The notes below the pieces were generated by a model. The model made no database searches, was not told the origin of the DNA, and saw only the letters and a program-made list of their open reading frames with translations. The position numbers were made by a program, and so were the translations under genes. From NCBI GenBank assembly GCA_028023455.1, contig JAQFVV010000027.1, positions 11,033,845 to 11,097,844 of the forward strand: 64,000 nucleotides of DNA, written 5' to 3'. Positions 41,101 to 53,100 of this stretch are shown here, in pieces. Within the stretch, counting starts at the first letter, position 1. Every line of letters starts with the position of its first letter. Source of the DNA: Epiperipatus broadwayi (lineage: Eukaryota; Onychophora; Udeonychophora; Euonychophora; Peripatidae).

Positions 41101-44100
41101 CCATTTTCTTTGCAAGGAAAACGAACAACAGCGTAAGCTCCATCAAGCTACATGATCAAATATATACAACTTTAATCAAAAATGGAAATCCAACATAGGA
41201 AAATAGTAATAAAAATCAAGTATATCTATACATGTAAATAATTTAAATATTCTAAAAAACTTTAAAGCAAAAACTAGATATTAATTTTATTTAAATATAG
41301 TATTAATAAATGCCATCACATACAATGCTCCAAGACAAAAAAATACTTCCTACCTATTAAAATTTATTAAACTTATGAATTTAAATATTTTTGTTTTTTA
41401 TTTACATTTTTTTTAGATAGCACATAATTATAGTATATTCTGAAACATCAATATCGCAGCTTCACTCTATATTAATATAAATCATCTGTAAGATATTAAT
41501 TTGAATTGACAATAAATATATTAATCGTCAATTTATTAATTTTTCCTATGATAGAATAACTATTTCGATATACTGAAAATGATTGATCAATTTTCACTTT
41601 TATTTCTTCCTTCATTGAGAGTCATTTATTCATCATTTTGGCAAGAACTATTCAATATTCCAATTATTGGATTTTTCCTTGAGATTCTAAGGTTGTAATG
41701 AAATGCTTCATTTTTAAGTTCAAACCAATTTCTGAATCTATACAATTATTTCTTATTTAAAATAAATAGCTTAGTCTCACTCTTTATTTTCAATAAATAT
41801 TTCACTAAAGTTTTCATATTTGAATGCAATTATAATTTTTTTTTGAACGTTAATTTTTTTAATGATACTATTTAATGAAATATTCTTTTTGTTCATATCT
41901 TTCACACACAAATTCAATGTTTTTTTCAGTTTTCACCTAACACTTATCACAAACTGACAATGTAATTTTAGCAGATGCACAAGTAATGCATTAATTTCTT
42001 TTTTCCATTTTATCATTTTGCAAATTGACAATTTGTTCTTATGGATATCTGACCAGCTTCAGTATACTTTTTTTTTAAAAAAACTAGTAAGTTTTTAAAA
42101 AACCTGGTTGGGTTTTATTTTATTTTAAAAAAAAAAAAAAAGGAAAAAAAATTATAACAATTAAGGGGAGAAAAAAAGGGGGGTGTTAAAAGGGGGAAAA
42201 AAACCACCCAAAAAATTTTGAATTTTTAAATTTTTTTAAAAATTTTTTCAAACTGTGGATTAGTAAATAGCTGGTTTTCATAAAAGATAGGATTATTATA
42301 TTAATGTCATTTAAAAAAAAGTTTTGTAAGAATTACTTGCACTTTCATATTATAGTTTGGCAATATTATTTTTAATAAAACATTTGAAAACAAATTATTT
42401 TTTTGAAGAGAAATGATAATCCTCACATATCATTTGGTGATAGAAGGATACTGTTACACAAAAATTTTCATTTTTTAATTATATGAAACATTAATTACTA
42501 TAGTTACTATTACATATTATTTTAATATTAATTTTATGAGGAATATAAAAAAAACTGCTATTAAAATATAAATTTTTAAATTTATTTATCAAAATTTGTT
42601 ATTTATGAATAAATACAAAATTAATAAGTCAAAATATTTAATTTTTTTTTTTTTTTCATTTTATCATAAAGATAATATTTTCTCAGACTTTTTGTTTTTC
42701 ATGATATTTTAAAACTTTATGGCATCTAATTTTTTTTTTATCATTGTACCACATAAATTATAAGCTATTGTGAAAAGTATATCTTAACCAAATCTGTAAA
42801 AATTCAAACAGTTCAAGTGAGTAAAGAATTAAAAAGAAAATGCTGAGGCTTATTTTATCTTTCCTTTTTCATTTTTTAATTTGGCTGACTTGTAAATTTC
42901 TGTTTTCTTAAGAGATTTTAAAGTTTTTTTTTTTTAATGCTATACAGAATATATTGCATTATAAATGCTAGTATATCTGCTTTGGCCTATCAAGCAGGTG
43001 ACCGCGCATCTTATTTGATTGGTCGAAATGTTTTCTTTCTTTACTAATGTAAAAACTATAAGCATGACGTCAACAGAAATACGGGCATTTGATAGATCTC
43101 TGACGTAGCGTTTTAAAGATGTCTTCCACAAAAAAATCCGATGAAATTTAGATTTTTTAGAAATTTTTTTAATAACTGGCGCATTTAATTTTTTTATTAT
43201 CAATTTTGTAATTTTCACGAAGCGATAAAGACAGAAAATACTCATCGGTGTTCAAATATGCTTTTAACGGAATAAAAGTACTCTGATTCACAAACAAGGC
43301 CTTCAATGGAGTCTAAATGTATACAGAACATCAGACTCATAAGTATAAAATTTTAATTTTTTGAATAATATTTTAATTTTTTTTTTTAAGTATTTGAAAA
43401 AATGATTTAATTTTTATTAATTTTAGTTTGTAGTTAGTGTGTCTATATAAACTATATATTTATTTATGCTCATATAGAATTCACATCTACGGTAATTTTT
43501 CAAGTTCTAATCAACTTCTTTTATAAAAATAAACTTATTTTATAAAAATAATGATTCTCAAAAAGTTTAATAATTTATTATTTATTATGTTTATATGGTG
43601 TGTTTGTGTTTACAAGTAATAATTTACAAAACTAATAATCAAATGTATAGAAATCTACAGTAATTTTCTAAGTTCTAATCCACTTAATTTATAAAAATAA
43701 ATTTATTTTATAAAAACAATGATTCTCAAAAAGTTTAATAATTTATTATTTATTATTATGTTTATATGGTGTATTTGTGCTTACTCTTGCATATTCTGTA
43801 AAAAATAATGATTTTCTAAACTAATAATCAAATGTACAGAAAGATTGCATATGCAAGCAAAGAATCAAATTCCGATTCTTGCCTATGCCTTGATACTCAT
43901 CTGTGGAGTCACTAGTTTTGCCATATCTTTCATCACATTATTTTCAAGTCTATAGCTAACAAATGGACTATATGCAAATAAATTATATTTATGTGATACA
44001 ATAAATATAACAAGATAGCATCACTGGTGTGCATAAAGAATATAAGGATCACTGGTGTGCATAAAGAATAAAAACATCACTGATGTACACAAAAAAATAT

Positions 44101-47100
44101 AAAATGAAGAGATGAAATTCATTTTATCAGTGATACAGACAGTAGCGTACAATTTCTAGTTTTAGATAGACAAGAAGCCAATTGCTATGATGACAAATGC
44201 ATATCTATCTTCTGGAAATGATTTGTTTTGTATCTTTTATTAGGATGATTTTTTTTCTTATAGATGCCTTGACATTTTGACTTTTGGGGTACAAGATAAA
44301 AATTATTGTGTGAATACTTTTGGAGATTCTGAAGCTATGGATTATCTCAGATAAGACATATTATATATGGTTTGAAAGATAATTTTGTGAGGAATACAAA
44401 GAAATTATCACTGAAGATGTAATTTAAACTTAATTTATAATGAATTACAAATTATGAACAAACAATAAAGTAATAATTATTTCGGATGTTGAAATTTCTT
44501 TTCTTTCTTTCTTATTTTTTAAATGGTTATCACTATTTATCTTAGACTTATTGTTTTCCTCAATTTTTCTAGTTTCTATTAATAAAATATTAAAGATTTT
44601 AAAACTTCTCATTCGATAATTTAATATATAAAATTAACAAAGCGTATGACACACTTGAATGTGTATCTTGATATCTTCACATTCAAGTGTGTCATACGCT
44701 TTGTTAATTTTCTATTAATGTAATTTTTTTTGCTCTAACATAATTAAAACTGAAGTTATTATGAAAATTGTGTCTCAGACCAGTTTTTTAAAAAATTCAA
44801 TATGGCGTTTTAGGTCCAAGCAGATATAAAACCCAAGTTCTTACAAAAATGTAGATTAAGTATTGTATATGTATTAAATATATATAAATATGTTAAAAAG
44901 AGGCGTAAAGATATTCACTTAATCTGTGAAAATTTAGGGACTAAACTGCTGGATTTATTTGTCAAAATTTTTAATACAAAAAAATTAATCAAGAATTGCT
45001 GGAATATCAACAATATTGCATTTAAAATTTTTGAATACATTTGCATTTTTCATATTATTTTAACTAAGAAAAATAGCAAACAAGTTTAGAAGAGATATTA
45101 TTTTGTTGACATTGTCCACATGTATAAAAAAAAAAAAATTGTTTGTTCCCTAATATTAAATGACTAAAATATTATATAATAACTTTCACAAATGCATAGT
45201 CCAGAACCAAATTACTTTAATAAAGTACAAAAAAAAACCAAAAAAAAAAATGTATAATTTTATGGCAATAATATTGAGCCAATAATTTCGAGAGGCTCAT
45301 GTTATATTCTTTATATATGTAAAAATCACGTATATACACATATATATTAGGCATAGAATAATAAATAAATGCTGTGTATATAGAAAGTTTTTTTTTGAGG
45401 GGTATTATTTATTAGTTTTATATATATATAGTGGGTTTTTGGCATTATTTATTGTTTTATTTTTAATGGGATTTTAAAAGAACAGAATAGAAAGAAGAAA
45501 AAAGGACAAAATGGTAGATTAGTTATTTGTTTAATTGGATTGAGATTACATCGAAAGTGATATTAATTAAAGAAATTTTTGTTTTTTAAAACAATTTCGT
45601 AATTAAATTTTCTGATCTGAAAAGGTGGGAGAAAGAGAGAAAAGAATTATAATTAATTCTATTGTCGTGGCTTCTAGTTAGCTGGTGTTAAAAAAACTAA
45701 AAAAAAAAATTAAAGAAATGCAATCACTGGCTGGGAACATGATCAGATAAAAGGACAATGGAAAAAGGACTATAAATAAGAGACAAACCTATTGTTTAAT
45801 TAATTATTAATTTTTTTTTATAACAGAAGAGAACTTTTTGAGAGTGAAAATAAAATGTTAGAAGGCTAAACAACTAAAATCCGTCCCCAGCCGGGACACT
45901 AGCCGATTCCTGGATTTCATCACCAAGAAACCACCGAAGAGAAAGCGAACCTAGCGGGCGGACAAAATTCGTTACAGTGAATCAACTCCCAAAGGATCCC
46001 ATGGAACGCGTACGGACACTGATCGATCAGGTTAATATAAACTTTGCTTTTTGCTTGAACTATTGATTGCTAAATTTAAAAACACCTCTAATTGGGATTA
46101 TATTTAATCAGCCATGAACTATAAGTTGCGACAATAGAAAGTTTTTTTTTTTATATGCATATATTTATAATGCTTATGTTTACTTTGTCCAATTAATTTT
46201 ATTTAAAATTCGTAATTTATTTATATTTTTCTTTAAAGAGGGTTTTCAACTAGCTTTAGATAAAATTCAAGACTATAGGGGAGATTAAAAATAGAAATGA
46301 TTTAAAAAAGCAAATGAAAAGTTTAAGGGTGGAGTAAATATTGAAAGAGAGGGTAGGGGTTCAGAGTAATTACTGTCTCCTAATAATAAGCCGCTTAGCC
46401 TCTGTACTGGTCAAGATTCGTACCATTCTGGGACGCTTATATATACAAGTAAAAGCGCATGTTCCTTCGAGAACGAAAAATATGTTACTCTTTACCTGTG
46501 TTGTTTTTTTTTTATTTATAAAAAAAAAAAAGAACGATAATGTTAGTCGGGTTGAGTTTATACAAAAGAGGGGGGTAGAGGGGGTAATTATAAATGATTT
46601 GTTTCTATCAATAGTCTTGAATAAAAGAAAGGTATAAAAAAAAATTTTTTTAAAATAAAACTTTTTATTATTTGAAACATATATAAGTGTTCGCGTTTAT
46701 TTCTTTAGCATTTGTATGTGATAATAAAAACATATGACCATAGCGTATACACGCATATATATATAAAAAGGGGTTGCAAGAGAGGTTAGCTGGATCTGTC
46801 ATACGTATAAAAATTAACAGCCACAATAAAAGATTCTTCTAATTTCATGGCTCTAGGTTAATCCCTAGTGGCGCCCTTGTATGATACGATTCCAGCTGTA
46901 ATTAAAATTTTTGATTCATAGCCTACAAACTTTTAGATACGAAAAGTAATGGCACAATATATTTAAAATATTTCATTCAATATTAATTAATGGTAAAGAT
47001 ACTAAGCATTTCAATTGCAGTAATTTCATATATAGTGTAAGAGTACAGTCCCAACCTATTAAAACCAAAACATGCTTAATTAAAAGTATAACTAATCTAT

Positions 47101-50100
47101 TAACACTCTCTGTTATAATAAAAACAAATTATAACATTAATTATAAGTAGATTGTGACATCATCTTTTGTTTTTATTTTTTGTTATGTTAAATCTACTGA
47201 CTACAAAATAATAATAATTGATACTCAATTGACCAAATTCTCGATCTTGATATAAAGAATAGCAAAGAAAGATGGGATCTAAAATTAAATTATTAAAGAC
47301 TAGAAATTAAAACTCTTAAACAATGGGAATGCATGCATGATATACAACATGCTCATAATACAGACTGATACGGGAGAAAAAAAAACTGAATTGTTTTAAG
47401 ACAAAAAGAAATTTTTTTTAAAAAAAAAATAATGCTTAGAAATGAATTAATGTTCGTTTTATAATTTGTGTTATAAAAGAACAAATTATCTTCAAAAGCT
47501 ATTGAAAATACAATTATAAAAGGAAAAGTTTACAAAGATCAAAAGATTAATATATTTCCACATTACTTCCAAAGAAATTAATTCATGTAAAATTTTATTA
47601 CTTATTGGACACAAGGCTCATAAGAATTATTAGCTGGCTGAAAAAACCAAAGACCACACATTCTCTAATTTATAGCTGATAATATTAATTCTAATGAATA
47701 TTAAGCAATACAGAAGGATGTGGGAGTAGAAAACTCATTAAACGTTGCAGATGAGAGACTGCCAGTCATATGCCTATTAATAGTTCAAATTTATAAGTTA
47801 ATAACATCAATAATGCCTTCACTCCTACAAGAAGGAGACAGTATTCACAAGAATCATGGAGAAAGCAGCAGTAAACAAAGGAACATTACTTGTCCACTTA
47901 CAAACCATCAACCAATTACCTAGAAGACGACCAGACAACATCAAATGGATTATCAACCCCTAAGATCAAGGAATTTTCCTATTTCTAGAAGGAACCAGCC
48001 ATCATCTATGTAACCACATGCTGAAAAATAGCTAACTATATTGACTAAAAATTTCAATTATTCAAATTATATATGCATCATGTAGAATCCATTTTCTTTG
48101 TTTTACAATTCTTTGTTGTTATTATTTTTTTATTGAAAGAATTGATGATCCAGCCCTATAATCATTAATCATAATTATGTAAGGGGGGATCTAAAGATCA
48201 ATCACTATAATTTTTAATTGTAATAAAATCTAGATACTGATCCCTAGACCTACTAACTAAAGGACTGGATGACTGACTGGTATTGAGGTGAGATTTCATC
48301 TATAAAATATTAAATGCTCACATTAGTACAGGACAATTTTATATTTATTGTTATTGTTAAATTAACTTGATTATTATTTGCTATTCTGTACAACTGACTA
48401 AATCTCTTGTAAAATGGCTATTGCCACCGTAAACACGGTAATGCCAAGGAGGACTTCATACCCAAAGACGACAATCAGTAAATCATGACGCATTGCCATA
48501 GATTAAGGTAGACAAATTAAAGCCAGGTAATAGGATTGGTCAACACGATGATCATATCAATCAAATTAATCATGAATTATGTTGTTATACCAAGTGAATG
48601 TTTAGAGCAGGTAGTGAATAACCATCCTACATGGGGTCAAAGGTTAGGGAATAATCAATATTTTATGAAACAAATGAAGGATAATCTGACCTACCCAAAC
48701 ATCAAATTGATTTGTTATAAAAGATTGTAAATCACCCATAATGGAATAAGGTTGTTAAATGATTTAGTTTATTTAATTAGAAGTGTATATTTACCCATTT
48801 ATCCAACTTTCCACTGCCCATGCCATATCATTTACCCAACATTCTAATGCCCATGCCATATCATTTATCTATCTTTCCATTAGCCATGCTATATCATTTA
48901 TCTAACTTTCCATTATCCATGCCATACTACTCACATAACTCAGATATAAATATTTTTAGTTATATCAAACTTATATTAATAATCACCCTAGCTTATTAGA
49001 ATCATGCATATAACCGTGGAGTTTGAATACTGAAGAGTAACAGAAATATAAGAACCCATGATGTCAAGTACCTAAAGAACAACCAAATGGAAAGAATGTG
49101 TATTAGAGTTAAACTCAGCATACTATCAAATGTGATACATTTATACCTAGCAAACTTTAGGAACTCAAATTCGTTCCATGGCCTCAATGTACAAATAAAA
49201 TGAATGGAGCAAATAGTCATTTTATTCTGTTCCATTTCCAATTAACGACCAATTATTGATGTAGACACTGTTCAATTGCATTGTTAGGAATCTGGTCTCA
49301 TACAAAATAGACCGTTCTGTTACAAATGGCACAGCCAAATTGTTCAGCATGAATCATATTAAGCTTCCAATTTTCACCTGTTCCATTACAAATGGCGCAG
49401 CCAATTGTTGGGGCATGAACTCAGATAGTTGTCATATCCATTCTGTTACAATAGCTTAAATTTATAAGAACATCAAAGTTGCTTCTTTAATACCATTTCA
49501 TGATGGTAAAAATATAGCTAGTTACTTTATTAAAATTAACTTTCATGTTTAGAATTCTTATTTTATTATTCTATCAAAATTAACTTTATACAATTATTGT
49601 AAATAATCAAATATTCATGCATATAAACAAAAATTATAACGATCTAAAAAAAAAAATTAAATTACATTAAATAAATCAAAACTTCAACCTAAAATTAAAA
49701 ATTTTTTTTAACTATTTTAAAAATATATTTTGGGATACTATTTTTTTAAAAAATCTAAACTATACTTTTACCTTTAGTACTCTTTTAAAAATATATTTTG
49801 GGATACTATTTTTTTAAAAAATCTAAACTATACTTTTACCTTTAGTACTCGGCCTACAGGAACTGTTTTAACGTCTTCAACAAAGACTACATCTTTTAAC
49901 GGCCATTCTTCCTCATCTTTTTTTTCAATTTCTTCTTTACTTGGTAGAGGACCTTGGCGCTTGGTCCGCTCTGAGAAAATTATAATTAGTAAAATGCTAA
50001 AAAAAAATTTAAATCGGTGATTTACTACTATATAATCTTAAAAAACTACTTACTCAGCCCTCCCTGGCCACTCAATGATGGAGTATCGCTACATGTGGAT

Positions 50101-53100
50101 GAAGCAGGAGAGGGAGGAGGTGGCATATCCGTCTTCATTTCACCCTTGTTTTCTAGTTTAATTTCAGCTTTTTTATCCCTATAATTTTAATGGAGATAAA
50201 AATGTATATAAAGATTATCAATTTTGTTCATTAATATTTTAATAAAATAATTAAAGAATTCATAATAAAAAAAAATAATCATAATTCATGACCAGATATC
50301 TTATTTTATTTTTAAAATGATTAAATCAGAAATTTTTATTTTTAAAAAAAAATTAAAAAATATAAGTTTTGTAACACTGGTAAAAAGAAAGTCATATATA
50401 ATCTTTAGTCATTCTTATTGCACTGCTTTTATTAAATCTTTTCACAAATTAAATTTCTGAATATGCACATATCACAGTGCTTTTTCATTGGCAATTCAGT
50501 TTTGATTGACAAGATAATTGTAAGAGAATTATTATTTTTTTAGTTCTGAAAAAGATTGCTAGTTAATCAAAATTTTCAAATATCAATAAAAAATATACTG
50601 AACAATGTCTTTTGTAAAGATGGAATCTTAAAGAAAAGTTTACTAAAACAGAAATTTAATGTTCATATGAAAAAAACCTATAAATACAGTATATTGAATA
50701 TATATATATACACCAGATAATAAATAATCAGTAATTCATACAGTGATACACCTATATTCATAATCATTTGGTCCCATCAAGCTTTCTCATGAATGGATAA
50801 CAGAAACTATGGATATAAATTTTTAAAATATATGTATTAAAATATCAACAATAATAATTAATAAAAAGTAATGCAATTATAAAAAAGACAGTACAGTAAT
50901 AAACTGAAAATTACAACATTCATACACATACTTACATCTAAATTATGATTTCACAGTTAAAAATTACGCTTAGCTAAGTCAGACAGGAAAAAAATATTTC
51001 TTTCAGCAAGGGAAATATAAACTGTATTATTTAAAAAAGATCAAAGAAGTTATTGAGTGAAAAATAAAAACTATGATAAAACATTCGATTTTATTTATAT
51101 TAGTAATCTTTTATGGGTCAATTTCAAATAAGGATTGTTTATTATTATAAAAAATTTATTTCATAATGAAATATTAATTTTATGTTAATGTAACAATAGA
51201 ATAAATATTCATATAGAATTTTATAAATATGTATGCAACGATGAATGTAAATGACAGTATCTTTATGTTGTACAACATATTTCACTTATACCTTTGATTT
51301 GCACTCAAATTATAAAATCAAATTTATTCTTCTCTTATTCTTGGCAGATTGCCATCATCAATAACTTGGCTCTCTGAAGCGATTAAAAATTTTATTTAAT
51401 AATTCACAATAATATAGTGAATGAAAAATATGACTAAATGCTTATGATGATGATGACAAAAATGTTGACTGAGAGATGAACCATATATTGCTATAAAGGC
51501 AGGAACATACAAAATTAAGAATTCAAATTTATTAATTTCTACGTTTTATTTTTGATCAGAGTGAGAATGATGAATCTGTAGAGTATGGACTACTATTTGT
51601 GCTAAAAATGCAATAACATGCAGATTACAGTAAATGTCAAAAATCATAACAAAGAGTTTATGCAAATATTAGAACCATTCTTCAATTTAGTATTATTTTT
51701 AGTTTTAAATTATTAAAATATTAGCTAATGAAATTAATTTGATACTAATTTTAGATTAGTTTATTTTATATTAGGATTCACATACATCTGGAATACCTTT
51801 CATATACTATTTAGTATTTATTTTGCTTTAAGTGCAGTTATTTAAAAACATGTCTAATAGAAGCAGTTTTAACACCCCTTTAAATCATATACAGCATTTT
51901 GCTAAACTGCTCAGCATCATTAAACTATATTAGTTTACTACAAAAATTTAATTTATTTTTTGAATTCATATTTTTGTTATTTACAGCTATCACACACATA
52001 CACATTATACCTATTACAATTTAAACAAATCGGTTCTAAAGCAAATCTGAAAGCCTATGATAAAATATATACTAAATAGACTTATAACATGAAACTATTA
52101 AATAAGCTACTTAATCACAATTAATTTACTTCTTTGATCTAAAATATCCAAGATAAAAATTGAGATAATTATATTTCCAAAATTAAAGTAATCATTTAAA
52201 GTATCTTTCTAGAGGTTAGCTTATTACATAAAATTATATCATGAATTTTACAAAAACGTTTTTAACTGGTAAGAAAATTATTTCAGCATTCTTATATAAT
52301 ATTAATGAATATAATGTGACTATGAACATTTCAAATAAAAGTATATCATGTAGGTTAATGCAGTGTACAAAATATTATCAAAAACAAAATAATAATAATC
52401 AAATGATTCATGGCTTAGAATTTTAATTCAGAAGAATTTCAAGTCCTGGAAATGACAAAACTAGATAGCAAACAATGATCCATGATTTCCAGAGTCTGCC
52501 ACTTTATCATTGTCCCAAATCATGCAGGATGTTATCAAATAATCAAATAAATTGAAATAGTCAATATCCCCCAGCAATGATTCAATATAGTTTATATCAC
52601 CTCAAAAGTTGTACCAATAAAATACTTTCATAGAGGTTTGCATTTGTCTAAATTTTAAACAGAAAATTTGTTCTAAAATTTTAACAACTCACCATTTTTA
52701 TGATTAACTTGAAATTAAAAATCCACTCTGTCCATTTTAAAAAGCTCATATTTTTTTTCTTTTATATACTATGAATAAAAACTACTAAGTTATCAAGCTG
52801 GTGTTAATGTGTAAGTTTTAAAAAAAAAAATTATCTTTTTTTTTTAATAGTAGTATTTATCTTATTAAAATCAAGTATTCCTTAGCTGCAATATTTTAAA
52901 AATAAATCACAAAAAAACTATCCAAATATAATTCTTACACTATTAATGATCTTATTTTAAATCGACAGGTATCATTTAAACTCCACGCTGCATCAATGAG
53001 TTGTCCAACTTTGGGAGTGCCTTGCGCTGTATTAAAGGCAAGTGCTCCGGAATGATACATGGGACTACTACGCAAACAGACCTAAAAATAAAAAATAAAT

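Larger units (their letters stand above)
41148..45300. other. First half of intron between UBR5 exons 5 and 6
   Basis: A+T-rich. It contains the odd homopolymer block at 42065-42250, a 168-bp tandem duplication (43487-43830), a 28-bp triplicate (44020-44100) and a 34-bp hairpin (44630-44711). No gene was seen. The open frame at 42940-43245 (minus) has no recognisable domain. Confidence 0.55.

Noticed and set aside
44630-44711. MicroRNA precursor
   Set aside because: Perfect 34-bp arms and no bulges are unlike usual miRNA hairpins. With no expression data it is kept as an inverted repeat only.
48792-48930. CRISPR array
   Set aside because: The repeats are head to tail without unique spacers, and this is animal DNA. 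It is a minisatellite.
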